Shown: positions 9,196 through 19,729, counted from the first letter of the stretch. The stretch is 64,000 nt of DNA from Neptunomonas marina (GCF_004005935.1 NZ_SACQ01000002.1:310001-374000), one strand, 5' to 3'. Made by a program: numbers and translations. Notes: a model not told the origin generated them from the sequence alone.

Positions 9196-9211
9196 AGTGA
9201 CTCAAGTCACA
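9196..9211. promoter_or_regulatory. Crp/Fnr-family operator candidate
   Basis: AGTGACTCAAGTCACA is a near-perfect palindrome matching the CRP pattern TGTGA-N6-TCACA at nine of ten specified bases. It overlaps the stop codon of the Crp/Fnr regulator gene and sits 60 bases ahead of the DUF2892 start, where it could serve a promoter for that gene. Confidence 0.45.
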
Positions 9212-9863
9212 CGGCATTTTTACTTTTTTTATGTGCTGCCACCAAGGCGTGATAATCAAGAATAACCACCTGACCACGCGCCAACGCAACAACCCCTTTC
9301 TTTTCGAGAGTTTTGAGCTGGCGAGAGATTACCTCACGCGCAGAGCCCAACGCATCAGCTATCTGTTGATGCGACATACTGATCACCAATCCGTGGCGAC
9401 ACTCACCCAGTAGAAACTCGTTTATGCGTTGCTCAATAGTATCGAATGCCACCGACTGAACGAGCTGAAGTAAGCGTGTTAGACGGCTTCCGTAGCTGGA
9501 AAACACAAAGTGCCGAAAGACGTCACTCTGATCCATTAAAGAACGAAACTGCACCACTGGCAGCACCCAGAGCTCGGTGTCTTCCTCTGCAATGGCTTCT
9601 GCAGGAAAGCCTTCACCCGCCATCAAACAGGACGTGGTTAATACACAGGTTTCGCCAGGATGGATGCGATACATATCGATCTCTCGCCCCGCGCTAGAGC
9701 GCGCGAACACACGGATACAGCCTGTAACCACCACCATAAAGCCTTGGCAGTCCTGCCCTGCGCGAGCCAACACCTGACCATCCGCGGCGTGAAGGCGCTG
9801 TGCATGCGTCTCAATGATGTGCGCAATGGGGGCACTCAGCGGTATGGCGCTCTGGTCGTTCAT
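9207..9863 (-). CDS. Crp/Fnr family transcriptional regulator
   Basis: A 218-residue regulator with an N-terminal cyclic-nucleotide-type beta-roll (GQDCQGFMVVVTGCIRVFA, HPGETCVLTTSCLM) and a C-terminal Crp helix-turn-helix (HQQIADALGSAREVISRQLK). No N-terminal four-cysteine cluster of canonical FNR is present; two cysteines lie in the CVLTTSC segment. Such proteins often sense redox or peroxide. It overlaps by four bases the upstream small membrane protein gene. An operator-like palindrome overlaps its own stop codon. Confidence 0.85.
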   Translation of the reverse strand: MNDQSAIPLSAPIAHIIETHAQRLHAADGQVLARAGQDCQGFMVVVTGCIRVFARSSAGREIDMYRIHPGETCVLTTSCLMAGEGFPAEAIAEEDTELWVLPVVQFRSLMDQSDVFRHFVFSSYGSRLTRLLQLVQSVAFDTIEQRINEFLLGECRHGLVISMSHQQIADALGSAREVISRQLKTLEKKGVVALARGQVVILDYHALVAAHKKSKNAV

Positions 9864-10141
9864 TCAGACGACGCTTCTCGTTTAGCGCGTGCCAGCAACA
9901 TTACATAACGGATGTTGTAGGCAAAACCCAAAATCAATGCGATAGGCAAAGTGACTAGAAACAGCTTCCCAAAGGCTGAATCATTATAAAGGTGGCCCAC
10001 CCACAAGCTCGCAACACAGATCAGCGCCACAGGTAAACCAGCCTTCATTAGCCGCAGTAGCCATTTATCTTGGCGAATTGCCTTTCGATCGGTCATGTTC
10101 ATACTCATAGTCATTAGCGAGGCTTCAAATTCACATTTCAA
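9860..10141 (-). CDS. Small membrane protein of unknown function
   Basis: Up to 93 residues with two hydrophobic segments (GLPVALICVASLWVGHLY and LFLVTLPIALILGFAYNI) and basic ends. I do not recognise a family. Several in-frame ATGs lie in the first 16 codons, so the start is uncertain; the first is given. Its stop overlaps the ATG of the Crp/Fnr regulator (ATGA), which indicates translational coupling and a shared transcript. Confidence 0.65.
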   Translation of the reverse strand: MKCEFEASLMTMSMNMTDRKAIRQDKWLLRLMKAGLPVALICVASLWVGHLYNDSAFGKLFLVTLPIALILGFAYNIRYVMLLARAKREASSE

Positions 10142-10251
10142 CGCCAGAAAGTAAAGGCACCTGACCTAACACTTTGGGTTGATCATCCCATCGCCGTTAT
10201 TTTTGGTATACTCGGATCTCCGTGAAACAGAACCCAATGAGAGATTGACTC

Positions 10252-12084
10252 ATGCCAGTTTACCGCTCTAAAACCTCTACTGCCGGCCGTAATATGGCAG
10301 GCGCGCGCGCACTGTGGCGTGCCACCGGCATGAAAGACGAGGACTTTCACAAGCCTATCATCGCGATCGCTAACTCCTTTACCCAGTTTGTTCCTGGGCA
10401 TGTCCATCTAAAAGATATGGGGCAGTTGGTCGCTCGTGAAATCGAAAAAGCGGGTGGCGTTGCCAAAGAGTTCAACACAATTGCTGTTGATGATGGTATC
10501 GCCATGGGTCACGACGGGATGCTCTATTCTCTGCCATCCCGCGATATTATTGCCGATTCTGTAGAATATATGGTGAACGCTCACTGTGCGGACGCCTTAG
10601 TCTGCATCTCCAACTGTGACAAAATCACACCGGGGATGCTGATGGCAGCAATGCGACTAAACATACCGGTTATTTTTGTCTCCGGCGGCCCAATGGAAGC
10701 CGGTAAAACCAAGTTATCCGAGCACAAGCTAGACCTCGTGGATGCGATGGTACTAGCAGCTGACCCTACTGCGTCTGACGAGCTTGTCGATGCCGTGGAG
10801 CGCTCAGCATGCCCAACCTGTGGTTCATGCTCGGGCATGTTTACCGCCAACTCAATGAACTGCCTCGCAGAAGCACTTGGCTTAGCATTGCCGGGTAACG
10901 GTACCGTTGTGGCGACTCACGCAGACCGCGAGCAACTATTCCTGCGCGCTGGCCGCAGTATCGTTGAGATGGCAAAACGTTATTACGAACAGGAAGACGA
11001 GCGTGTACTACCGCGTTCTGTCGGCTTCAAAGCGTTTGAAAATGCCATCACGCTAGATATCGCCATGGGCGGATCAACCAACACCATCTTGCATTTGCTT
11101 GCTATCGCACAAGAAGCTGAGATCGACTTCGGTATGAACGACATCGATCGTCTGTCTCGTACCGTTCCGCAGCTGTGTAAAGTCGCGCCAAACACCCAGC
11201 AATACCACATTGAAGATGTACACCGTGCCGGCGGCATCATGGGTATTTTGGGTGAGCTTGATCGTGCTGGGAAACTCCACACTGACGTGCCAACGGTACA
11301 TACCGAGACCATGAAAGACGCGCTGGATGCGTGGGATATCATGCGTAACCCGTCACCAGAAGTCGTGGAGTTCTACAAAGCAGGCCCTGGAGGCATTCCA
11401 ACTCAACAAGCGTTCAGCCAAGCAAGCCGCTGGCCAACGCTGGATGGTGATCGCCAAAACGGTTGTATCCGCTCGCTCGAAAACGCCTTCTCCCTTGAAG
11501 GAGGCCTTGCTGTACTCAAAGGTAACATTGCCTTGGATGGCTGTGTTGTAAAATCAGCAGGGGTGGATGAGTCTATTCTGGTATTTGAAGGCCCTGCGCA
11601 CATTACCGAGTCTCAGGACGAAGCCGTCGCCAATATCCTTGATGATAAGGTCAAAGCAGGTGATGTTGTCATCGTACGTTACGAAGGCCCGCGCGGCGGA
11701 CCAGGTATGCAAGAGATGTTATATCCAACCTCTTACATCAAGTCGAAAGGCTTAGGCAAAGAGTGCGCCCTGCTCACCGACGGCCGTTTCTCTGGTGGTA
11801 CATCAGGTCTATCGATCGGACACGTATCGCCTGAAGCAGCAGCCGGTGGCGCTATTGGCCTAGTACGCAATGGCGATATGATTCGCATCGATATCCCGAA
11901 CCGCACCATTGATGTACTACTCTCTGATGAAGAGCTAGCTGCACGCCGAGTGGAGCAGGATAAGCTAGGCTGGAAACCTGTGGAGGCTCGCCCTCGTAAA
12001 GTTTCTGCTGCTTTGAAAGCCTATGCGAAACTCGCAACCTCAGCGGACAAGGGTGCCGTACGCGACCTTAGCCAGCTGGACTAA
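10252..12084 (+). CDS. ilvD: Dihydroxy-acid dehydratase
   Basis: A 610-residue IlvD, full length for the family. It dehydrates 2,3-dihydroxy-isovalerate and -methylvalerate to the 2-keto acids in valine and isoleucine synthesis. Iron-sulfur ligands are visible in [11 protein letters not shown] and [19 protein letters not shown], and the active-site region in [20 protein letters not shown]. It is monocistronic: a strong terminator follows and its upstream neighbour is divergent. Confidence 0.97.
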   Translation: MPVYRSKTSTAGRNMAGARALWRATGMKDEDFHKPIIAIANSFTQFVPGHVHLKDMGQLVAREIEKAGGVAKEFNTIAVDDGIAMGHDGMLYSLPSRDIIADSVEYMVNAHCADALVCISNCDKITPGMLMAAMRLNIPVIFVSGGPMEAGKTKLSEHKLDLVDAMVLAADPTASDELVDAVERSACPTCGSCSGMFTANSMNCLAEALGLALPGNGTVVATHADREQLFLRAGRSIVEMAKRYYEQEDERVLPRSVGFKAFENAITLDIAMGGSTNTILHLLAIAQEAEIDFGMNDIDRLSRTVPQLCKVAPNTQQYHIEDVHRAGGIMGILGELDRAGKLHTDVPTVHTETMKDALDAWDIMRNPSPEVVEFYKAGPGGIPTQQAFSQASRWPTLDGDRQNGCIRSLENAFSLEGGLAVLKGNIALDGCVVKSAGVDESILVFEGPAHITESQDEAVANILDDKVKAGDVVIVRYEGPRGGPGMQEMLYPTSYIKSKGLGKECALLTDGRFSGGTSGLSIGHVSPEAAAGGAIGLVRNGDMIRIDIPNRTIDVLLSDEELAARRVEQDKLGWKPVEARPRKVSAALKAYAKLATSADKGAVRDLSQLD

Positions 12085-12097
12085 GTGCTAGATCTGC

Positions 12098-12122
12098 AAA
12101 GCCCGCGATAGCGGGCTTTTTT
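12098..12122. terminator. Intrinsic terminator shared by ilvD and the convergent permease gene
   Basis: AAAGCCCGC (12098-12106), loop GATA, GCGGGCTTT (12111-12119), then a T run. A complementary A run lies on the other side, so it can act in both directions; the convergent permease gene's stop codon overlaps its right flank. Confidence 0.9.
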
Positions 12123-12864
12123 ATGTCAGCCCCTGATAGAGTAAACGTAACGCAAGCAAAGTGACCACCCCACGAAATACCCACGAGAACATAGCGGCGG
12201 GTATACGATTCAACACTTTCAAGCCTAGCCATGTACCAACCACACCGGCTGCAATCATCAGCAGAATCACCCACAACCATTCACTGAAAGCAAATCCAAC
12301 CACGCTAAATACCACACCTTTCAAGAGGTGTTGAAAAGACATGCAGGTTGCGAATGTTGCCACTGTTTGTAATTTAGAGAGCTTACGGCGATGCAGAACC
12401 GCCGCCACAAGCGGCCCGGTCGCACCAACAAACGCAGACAACAGCGTTGTCAGCCCACCTGCCGCAAAAAGCTGAGTTGATGATAAGGATACTTTTGCCG
12501 GCTTAGGCCCCCACACTAAGTAGATAATAAATAGCGCCACACTGATTCGAAGTAGGTCAAGGGGCAGCTGTACAACAACAAAAGAGGCCGCCACAGCCCC
12601 TAAAACTGCCCCACCCAAAAACAAACCAACCACCTGCCAATCAACATGGCGGCGCGTCATCCAAGCGCGATTACCGTTCGAGCCCAACTGCACCAACCCA
12701 TGCACTGGAATTAATGCCGCGAGCGGCAGCATTTGCGACAGCACCGCAAGCAAAAGAACACCCCCGCCGATGCCCAGCGCGGCGGTAATGAAGGAGGTCA
12801 AGCCGCTTAACATCATCAGCCAGCCGACATCTAGCCAAACGATACTTTCCGGCAACCACATCAC
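12121..12864 (-). CDS. TauE/SafE family permease
   Basis: A 247-residue integral membrane protein with the TauE/SafE (DUF81) duplicated pattern: LGIGGGVLLLAVLSQMLP early and FVGATGPLVAAVLHRRKL in the second half, with about seven or eight hydrophobic helices. Members export or import sulfonates and related organic anions; the substrate here is unknown. The ATG overlaps by four bases the stop of the GGDEF-EAL gene upstream, so the two are cotranscribed. Confidence 0.85.
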   Translation of the reverse strand: MMWLPESIVWLDVGWLMMLSGLTSFITAALGIGGGVLLLAVLSQMLPLAALIPVHGLVQLGSNGNRAWMTRRHVDWQVVGLFLGGAVLGAVAASFVVVQLPLDLLRISVALFIIYLVWGPKPAKVSLSSTQLFAAGGLTTLLSAFVGATGPLVAAVLHRRKLSKLQTVATFATCMSFQHLLKGVVFSVVGFAFSEWLWVILLMIAAGVVGTWLGLKVLNRIPAAMFSWVFRGVVTLLALRLLYQGLT

Positions 12865-15407
12865 TCTTCACCCAGCTCCCGACAGAGAAAGCTTAATAGC
12901 TCAGGGAAGTTAAGCGGCTGGCTAAAGAGGAAGCCTTGGCCAACATCACAACTTTGCTCAGCAAGGAACTGATGCTGCGCTTTCGTTTCGATGCCTTCAG
13001 CAACAACACGCATACTCAAGCGATGTGCCATCGAGATAATCGCCGCCGTGATCTCCATATCGTCTTGATGGTCGGGAATATCTTTAATGAACTCACGATC
13101 GATCTTCAACACATCGACCGGTAGGGTTTTCAAATAATTGAACGAGGAGTAACCAATACCAAAATCATCAATCGCTACAGTGACACCTAAGTGTTGCAGA
13201 GCTTGCAAGGTTTCAATCGCCACCTCTACATCCTGCATCAATAAAGACTCGGTGATCTCAAGCTCAAGATTGGCGGGATTAATCTCGAACTCAGCAATGG
13301 TCTGCTGAATCATACTCAGTAACTGTGGATCACGAAATTGCCGCGACGACAGATTGATCGCAACGCGCACATCATCAAAACCGAGCGCGGCCATCTCACG
13401 AATCGTCAGGCAGGCCTCTTCCAACACCCAACGCCCCAAAGAGACGATAAAGCCCGTCTCCTCAGCCACCGAGATAAACGCATCAGGGCTGACCAAACCT
13501 TTATTCGGATGCTCCCAGCGTAACAATGCTTCAACACTCACCACTCTGCTGCTAGTGAGATCAAGCTGGGGTTGGTACTGCAGGATAAACTCACCGGCAT
13601 CTAAAGCACGCGGCATCTCTCGGGAAAACTGTACATATGTCTGTAGCTGACGGTGCAGGTTTTCATTGAAGAAGCGGTACTGATTACGCCCCTTCTCCTT
13701 CGCCTGATACATGGCAAGATCAGCGTGCTTAAGAAGGCTTTCCGGTGTATCTGCATCTTTTGGCAGCCAAGCCAGCCCTACACTCGTGCTGATTTGAATA
13801 TCGTAGCTATTGATATAGTAGGGCTTTGCGATAGCGTCTAAGATTGCCTCAGCCACCGCCTCGATATGGTTAACGTTGTGCGCGTTGCGAATCAAGATGG
13901 CAAATTCATCGCCACCTAAGCGCGCTGCAATATCCCCCTCTCCGATACAGCTAACGAGCCGCTCTGCGACCTCCACTAACAACTGATCCCCAGTGCCATG
14001 CCCTTGGGTATCATTGATAGCCTTAAAGAAATCGAGATCCAGCAGCATAACAGCCGCTGTCGAAGTTTCAGTGGTTGGATCAAACAGCTCAGCGAGCTCT
14101 TTAAAGAACAGGCGTCGATTCGGTAGCCCTGTCAGCTCATCATAAAGCGCCAAACGCTCCATACGGGCGTGCGCGTCTTTCAGCTCAGTGACATCTTCAC
14201 AAACAATGACAAAGTGGGTGAGCTCATCGTACTCACTATAAACGGGCGAAATCGATGCAAGCGACCAAAACAGCGAGCCATCTTTGTTCCGGTTTTGCAG
14301 CTCACCGCGCCAGTTATTGCCACTCATAATAGTGTTCCAAAGCAGCTCATAACGTTCACTATTGAGCCACTTGCGGCTGAGCAGGTCTGGCTGTTTACCT
14401 TCAATCTCCTCAAGAGCAAAGCCGGTCACTTCACTATACTTGGGATTAACGTATTCGATAGCGCCCAGAATATCGATAATCATGATACTTGAACCGCTCT
14501 GGACAATAGCGCTAGAGAGCTTACGCAACCGTGCTTCAACCGCTTTACGCTCAGTAATATCTTGGCACGTACCTACCACTTTGACGACACGTTGCTCATC
14601 ATCACGCAGCACACGGCTAACTAAGTGAATATGTCGGCATTCACCAGACGCCGTTGATACACGAAAATCGATCTCCCCCTCCGAGCCTTCGTGCAACATA
14701 GCTTGAGCGGCCTTGAGCACCATCGTGCGATCCCCAGGGTAAAGGCTCTGAAAAAACGTCTCTTGATCGACTTGCTCAGCCAATGTATTGCGCATAACAG
14801 CCGCAAGACTTGGTGAGCACCAGAACATACCACTGTGCGCACACCACTCCCAACAGCCAAACTGAGCCAGCTCATGGCACGAAGCGAAGGCTCCATCACT
14901 GCGCCTAACCATCATCGGCACATCTGCCTGGGCGATAGAGCGCGACTCAACCTCTTCTTTGGGCTGTTCAGATGGTGAGCGACGTAACCCTGCCAACAGC
15001 AAACCAACAAACAGCGCTGCTAAGTAGCCGAGATTATGTTTGCGCAGGTCTGCTGTAATTGTGGCGCGCAACGAGGGGAGTTTAATACTCGCCGCAAGTG
15101 CGGAGGAGGACTCAGAAGGGTAAAGTTGCAGCACCTCTGAGGCCGGCGCTTCCGCTGAAGCATCGGTGGAAAAGAAAACGTGATCAGGGTCTGCGAGGTT
15201 AAGGACCTCCGCATATTGGGCTAGGAGCGCTCTGTCCTGAGCCGCTTCAACCACTGAAAGGCGTTGCAGGTCATCGCGAATCTCGGTTAGGCGAGCTTCA
15301 ACTTGCGTATCGATTTGGTGCGGTAATAACAGTGTTTCGCTGAGCACAATTGCTACAACTAAACACACCGCCATTAACGTCACATGTTTCGACACAAGTC
15401 GGATCAA
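12861..15407 (-). CDS. Membrane-bound PAS-GGDEF-EAL protein
   Basis: An 848-residue cyclic-di-GMP enzyme. In order: transmembrane helix (about 9-29), a periplasmic segment of about 95 residues, a second helix (about 127-143), two PAS/PAC modules (about 170-410), GGDEF with an intact RLGGDEFAIL active site, and EAL with intact VEALLRWEHP and DDFGIGYSSFNYL. Both diguanylate cyclase and phosphodiesterase sites look complete, so either activity is possible. It is followed, overlapping, by the TauE/SafE gene and preceded by another EAL/HDOD gene on the same strand. Confidence 0.93.
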   Translation of the reverse strand: MIRLVSKHVTLMAVCLVVAIVLSETLLLPHQIDTQVEARLTEIRDDLQRLSVVEAAQDRALLAQYAEVLNLADPDHVFFSTDASAEAPASEVLQLYPSESSSALAASIKLPSLRATITADLRKHNLGYLAALFVGLLLAGLRRSPSEQPKEEVESRSIAQADVPMMVRRSDGAFASCHELAQFGCWEWCAHSGMFWCSPSLAAVMRNTLAEQVDQETFFQSLYPGDRTMVLKAAQAMLHEGSEGEIDFRVSTASGECRHIHLVSRVLRDDEQRVVKVVGTCQDITERKAVEARLRKLSSAIVQSGSSIMIIDILGAIEYVNPKYSEVTGFALEEIEGKQPDLLSRKWLNSERYELLWNTIMSGNNWRGELQNRNKDGSLFWSLASISPVYSEYDELTHFVIVCEDVTELKDAHARMERLALYDELTGLPNRRLFFKELAELFDPTTETSTAAVMLLDLDFFKAINDTQGHGTGDQLLVEVAERLVSCIGEGDIAARLGGDEFAILIRNAHNVNHIEAVAEAILDAIAKPYYINSYDIQISTSVGLAWLPKDADTPESLLKHADLAMYQAKEKGRNQYRFFNENLHRQLQTYVQFSREMPRALDAGEFILQYQPQLDLTSSRVVSVEALLRWEHPNKGLVSPDAFISVAEETGFIVSLGRWVLEEACLTIREMAALGFDDVRVAINLSSRQFRDPQLLSMIQQTIAEFEINPANLELEITESLLMQDVEVAIETLQALQHLGVTVAIDDFGIGYSSFNYLKTLPVDVLKIDREFIKDIPDHQDDMEITAAIISMAHRLSMRVVAEGIETKAQHQFLAEQSCDVGQGFLFSQPLNFPELLSFLCRELGEE

Positions 15408-15446
15408 TTCTAAGCTCTCCTAACCATTGCATAATGGCCACCTTAA

Positions 15447-16700
15447 TCAGCCACGCAGGGCTTTAATTACGGTGTCAGACCAGTTCAAGCTATGGCGATA
15501 AGCGACTTCATAATAGCTACGCGGGATTCGCGCCATCAGCAGGTCAAACTGGCCTCGTTCATAATTTTCAACATCCCGCAGCGTATCGCCTAACGAGCCG
15601 GTGTAGTGCAGCAGGGCGTTTTTAACTTCACTGTTCAGCGGCACTTGCTCAAGTAGCTCCGCCATTTCGATATCAAACAACGCATCCAACTGCGACAAGA
15701 GGCCAACCATAAAGTAGTTCATCGCCCCTTGATAGCCTGATAGCTCTGCGATCAGTTCACACATACGCCCACGGATCAGCATATTGCGGGTCAACTCAGT
15801 CGGGCTACCGTTCACACCGGTGGTTAAAAACAACAAAATCCAGCGGCGGATCTGATCAAGCCCAAGTAGCGTAATCGCATGCGATAAAGACTCAACTTCA
15901 CGCGGCACCTTGAAGGCAGCTGAATTCACCACCTTTAAGATTTTGTACGTGAGCGCAGGGTCGTTCACGGCAATCTGCTCTAAAGAGGCCCCTGTTGCCG
16001 TTTCTCGATCTAATTCGGTTAACAACTGCAACAATAAAACTTTGTTACCCGCGATACGCTTGCCTTTGATCGGCTCTGGTCGACTCAGAAAGAAACCCTG
16101 ATAAAGCGAGAAGCCCATCTCAAGACACTGCCTGAACTCCTCTTTTGTCTCGACCTTATCTGCGAGTAGATCCAAATTATGAGGTCTCAGCTTTTGAATC
16201 ACCTCAGGTAGGCGGGCCATGCCCAGCGCTTGGATATCTAGCTTCACCACATGAGCGATATTGAGCAATGGCTGCAAACGCACATCGTTTGGATCATAGT
16301 CAGCCAGTACTATCTTGTACCCCTCTTTTGCTTTCTCTTGCAGAGCTGCGGCTAACTCAGGCGTTACATTCGAACGCCCTAGCAACTCCAGCGCAAACAA
16401 GGCGGGCGGCAAAGCCGGAAGCGTACCCGACAGCAGCACCTTGTCGGTGACCTTCAAATAGAATGGTAAGCGCTGCTCACCACCATCACCCACAACACTC
16501 GCGTAGGTGTTCATAACCACATCGAAGGTAGCGACTTCATCCTTTTGCGGCGACATCGCGTGCGGGTCATCTCCGCGAAACAGCAGTTCAAACGCAACAA
16601 CATCTTGGTTCTTCGAGTAGATAGGCTGACGCGCCATCAACACATCTAGCTGGTGATCGCCATCGAGGATTGAGTCTAAACTTGTCACTAAAATCTCCAT
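15447..16700 (-). CDS. Degenerate EAL plus HDOD domain signalling protein
   Basis: A 417-residue cytosolic protein of the EAL-HDOD (YuxH-like) type. The N-terminal EAL-like domain begins ARQPIYSKNQDVVAFELLFR, where the catalytic EAL is replaced by ELL, so it is probably not an active phosphodiesterase. The HDOD domain follows from about residue 205 (AVNDPALTYKILKVVNSAAF, ITLLGLDQIRRWILL). Family members regulate motility or surface behaviour. It lies 40 bases upstream of the GGDEF-EAL gene and is probably expressed with it. Confidence 0.88.
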   Translation of the reverse strand: MEILVTSLDSILDGDHQLDVLMARQPIYSKNQDVVAFELLFRGDDPHAMSPQKDEVATFDVVMNTYASVVGDGGEQRLPFYLKVTDKVLLSGTLPALPPALFALELLGRSNVTPELAAALQEKAKEGYKIVLADYDPNDVRLQPLLNIAHVVKLDIQALGMARLPEVIQKLRPHNLDLLADKVETKEEFRQCLEMGFSLYQGFFLSRPEPIKGKRIAGNKVLLLQLLTELDRETATGASLEQIAVNDPALTYKILKVVNSAAFKVPREVESLSHAITLLGLDQIRRWILLFLTTGVNGSPTELTRNMLIRGRMCELIAELSGYQGAMNYFMVGLLSQLDALFDIEMAELLEQVPLNSEVKNALLHYTGSLGDTLRDVENYERGQFDLLMARIPRSYYEVAYRHSLNWSDTVIKALRG

Positions 16701-16842
16701 GCGCGAGAAAGCGCGCTCTTATTATGATCTTAAGCCGGAGCTCTGAACCCTAGCTTACTCGACCCAAGCGCCCTATGGCTAGGCCGCAGGACGCTTTAGA
16801 TATCGCCAATATCAGCGATTTCTTAAGGAGATATTTTAGTTT

Positions 16843-18096
16843 TTACACGCTAAATAAACGAGGTAAGCGTGGACGCGGCAGCGCTGCCGGTATTGGAGGT
16901 AGAGGCACAAGCGGCTTCAATTCGCGGTCTGTTAAACTATTAGTGATCAGTTTTTTGACGGGGGGTAAGTGCTCAGCGGCAGCCAGCACCGCCTTGCGCA
17001 GTTGTCGGCCCGGCAAACTTTCATTGGTGAACAAACCTACCACCAGATTTGTACCGTGATAGAGCACCCGAGAAACCTGCATCTGCTCTTTCTCATAGCT
17101 TTTCAGAAGTGTGAGCTGGCCAATATCCTCGCCACACGCGTGTGCTTGCGCGACTTTTTCGGCAAGTAACGCTTGCCCACGCAATCCAAGATTAAAGCCG
17201 TGTGCTGTTACAGGGTGCATACCGACCGCTGCATCCCCAATCAATGCAAAGCGCTCAGTAACGAACTGATGGGCGTGAACACCCACCAACGGATAGGATT
17301 GGCGTTTACCGAGTAATGTCATATCGCCAAGCTGCCCATGCAACTGGTCTTGAATGTTTTTACTAAAGCGGGCGTCAGACATGCTGAGGAACTGCTCTGC
17401 CTGTCTCCGGTTCACCGTCACCACCACCGAAGAGCAGTTTCCATTCATCGGAAGAATGGCGGTTGTGCGCCCGTAATGGAAGCATTCAAAGGCCGTTTGC
17501 TCATGTGAACATGTGTGCGACATCCGGCAAACGATCGCCACGCGCGAAAAATCTCGCATCGAAGCCGCCAACCCCATCTGGCGGCGCGATTCTGAAAAGC
17601 GCGTATCGGCAGCCACAACTAGCGCTGCACTTAGTTTCTCGCCGCTATCGAGTATAACTGTCGTCGCTTGATCACCCGCAAGCACCTCTTTTACGCGCGT
17701 GCCAGCTTTTAGCGTAATGTTGCTGCACCCTTCAAGATTCTCAAAGCAAGCTTGACGAATAAGATGATTCGGTACGAGATAACCCAAAGCATCAAGTGAG
17801 TCATCTTGGCGTTCGAAGTCGAGGCTCTTTGGCGAGTCACCATCAAAGACTTTAGCGGCCTTGATTGGCGCTATTTCTGCCTCATCAATGCGCTGCCACG
17901 CGCCCGATGCCTGCATGAGGTTGCGCGATAGGTGGGTCAGCGCAATCTCCCGGCCATCCTCTTCAGGTGCTTGTAACTGGGATAGTGGCACTTGATCAAG
18001 CAGTAGCACCGATAACTCTGTGTGGGAAAGCGAGTGAGCAAAACTCAGGCCTGCCGGCCCTGCACCGATAACAATGACATCAAACTGGCCTGACAT
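16843..18096 (-). CDS. UbiH/UbiM-like FAD-dependent hydroxylase
   Basis: A 417-residue flavoprotein monooxygenase. It has an N-terminal FAD-binding GXGXXG (VIVIGAGPAGLSFAHSL), a mid-protein strand with VVAADTRFSESR, and the second FAD motif FALIGDAAVGMHPVTAHGFN. It resembles ubiquinone-ring hydroxylases, particularly the single-gene UbiM type, but other aromatic substrates are possible. I use ATG 18096 (MSGQFDVI), preceded by GGGAGG, in place of an in-frame ATG at 18114. No other ubi gene adjoins it. Confidence 0.75.
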   Translation of the reverse strand: MSGQFDVIVIGAGPAGLSFAHSLSHTELSVLLLDQVPLSQLQAPEEDGREIALTHLSRNLMQASGAWQRIDEAEIAPIKAAKVFDGDSPKSLDFERQDDSLDALGYLVPNHLIRQACFENLEGCSNITLKAGTRVKEVLAGDQATTVILDSGEKLSAALVVAADTRFSESRRQMGLAASMRDFSRVAIVCRMSHTCSHEQTAFECFHYGRTTAILPMNGNCSSVVVTVNRRQAEQFLSMSDARFSKNIQDQLHGQLGDMTLLGKRQSYPLVGVHAHQFVTERFALIGDAAVGMHPVTAHGFNLGLRGQALLAEKVAQAHACGEDIGQLTLLKSYEKEQMQVSRVLYHGTNLVVGLFTNESLPGRQLRKAVLAAAEHLPPVKKLITNSLTDRELKPLVPLPPIPAALPRPRLPRLFSV

Positions 18097-18253
18097 AGCC
18101 GCCTCCCGAATCAATAGAAAGAGACGATGCTACGCCTTCAGCACAAAATTGTTTGGACTCAAGTCAAAGAAAAATAAAGAAAGATTTAGGGAAGCTTCAT
18201 GTATGAACTGTTAGTCTAGGCGCTTTGAAGCTGTTATTTCTAGGGAGACCACT

Positions 18254-18478
18254 ATGAGCGGACAAGGTAGCTCAGGTAATGTTATTGCTGCGCTTTGTAA
18301 CGTGTTTATTCCAGGGTTAGGGCATCTGATTCAAGGCAGGTTGCTAGCGGCCCTATTTTTCTTCGTATCGATCACGGTTGGTTACGCGCTTTACTTTTTG
18401 ATTATCCCTGCCGTTTTCGCAGCCATTCTGCACCTGATCGCTATTATTAGCGCTGCACGCTACAAACCAGAAGAATAG
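18254..18478 (+). CDS. Small membrane protein, TM2-like
   Basis: A 74-residue protein with a Gly-rich N-terminus, the phrase CNVFIPGLGHLIQGRLLAA typical of TM2-like small membrane proteins, and two further hydrophobic segments. AGGGAG precedes the ATG by seven bases. Function unknown. It stands alone, ahead of tRNA-Thr on the other strand. Confidence 0.75.
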   Translation: MSGQGSSGNVIAALCNVFIPGLGHLIQGRLLAALFFFVSITVGYALYFLIIPAVFAAILHLIAIISAARYKPEE

Positions 18479-18532
18479 AAATACAGACTTTGAGTAACTG
18501 AAAAGACAAGTATTAAGAAGGAAGAAGAGAGG

Positions 18533-18608
<76 letters not shown>

Positions 18609-18721
18609 ACATCGTGATGGGCGCGTATTAAAGCGAAAAACTTTAACCACTGCAAGTATTTAATCGCGTTTCTCGCATAATTTTTTGCGCTCGTTTTTAT
18701 TGCTGCTGTATAGCTACATTT

Positions 18722-19627
18722 CTAAGAACGAGTCGGCGCGGAAACCCTATGCCGATCAACAAAAATGACTGCAAAGCCCGACACTAAAATAACACCTGAA
18801 CCCACCCAAGTGAGTGCGTCGGGATACTCATCGAACACCCAATAGCCCAGCATAGTCGCACCAATGATTTCGAGATATCGAAACGGCGCTAGCACACTTG
18901 CCTGACTCAATGTAAAAGCCCAACTAATCAGCCAATATGTCAACGCCGATACGGCCCCCAGCGCCAAGATATAACGCCAGTGTGCCGCAGATACTGATAG
19001 CCAGCTCAGCTCTTTGATACCGCTACCTTGGCCGATTAATAGCGTCAACAATAGTAAAATTGCACCCACTAAACTTAGATAAGCCTGCAGGGGCACCGGT
19101 GCAATTTGCCCCCCTAATGCGCGGATCTGCACTAGATACAGTGCGTAGCACAATGCTGCGCATACCGGCAGCAATGTGTGCCAACCGTAAATCACCCAGT
19201 TTGGCCGAATCACAATCATAGCGCCGACCAACCCAGTAAAGGCGAGCATATACTTCACCAAGCTCGAAGGTTCTCTCAAAATAACAGCTGAGAGCAACAT
19301 CACGAGCAGCGGCTCAACAAAAAATAGCGCGACGGCATTCGCGACTGGCAAATAAGCTAGCGCCCAAATCATCGCCGTGATCGCCATATTTACCAAGCAA
19401 GCGGAAATGACCAGACGCCGAGTTAACGGCCACGGGTAGTGCAAACGAGGGAGTTTACGCATTACGATCATTAGTAACACCGCTTGAACAGTGACGCGCA
19501 AAAAACTGATCTGAATGGGGCTCAGATCTTGTGATAACAACTTTGCCAAGACATCGACCGCCGGCAAAATCAGCATCGCGGCAACCATCAACCAAACACC
19601 GCTTGATGGCCCTTTCATCACTCCCAC
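18722..19627 (-). CDS. EamA/DMT family transporter
   Basis: A 301-residue, ten-helix drug/metabolite transporter with two EamA repeats (PAVDVLAKLLSQDLSPIQIS and the second half from LLPVCAALCYALYLVQIRAL). The glutamate-proline segment FFVEPLLVMLLSAVILREP is typical. Substrate unknown. ATG follows a weak GGAGT. Monocistronic, between tRNA-Thr and a dienelactone hydrolase gene on the same strand. Confidence 0.88.
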   Translation of the reverse strand: MGVMKGPSSGVWLMVAAMLILPAVDVLAKLLSQDLSPIQISFLRVTVQAVLLMIVMRKLPRLHYPWPLTRRLVISACLVNMAITAMIWALAYLPVANAVALFFVEPLLVMLLSAVILREPSSLVKYMLAFTGLVGAMIVIRPNWVIYGWHTLLPVCAALCYALYLVQIRALGGQIAPVPLQAYLSLVGAILLLLTLLIGQGSGIKELSWLSVSAAHWRYILALGAVSALTYWLISWAFTLSQASVLAPFRYLEIIGATMLGYWVFDEYPDALTWVGSGVILVSGFAVIFVDRHRVSAPTRS

Positions 19628-19729
19628 CGTCGAGCACCCTCTTACAACAACTCTACAAAGGCGGCTATTGTACCGCTAAGCGGATAAGCAAAGGGACGGT
19701 GCTCGACTAAGTGGCGACTATGCGCGCAA

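Noticed and set aside
14362..14628. Plus-strand frames inside the PAS-GGDEF-EAL gene
   Set aside because: The minus-strand protein has intact GGDEF and EAL motifs across the same bases.
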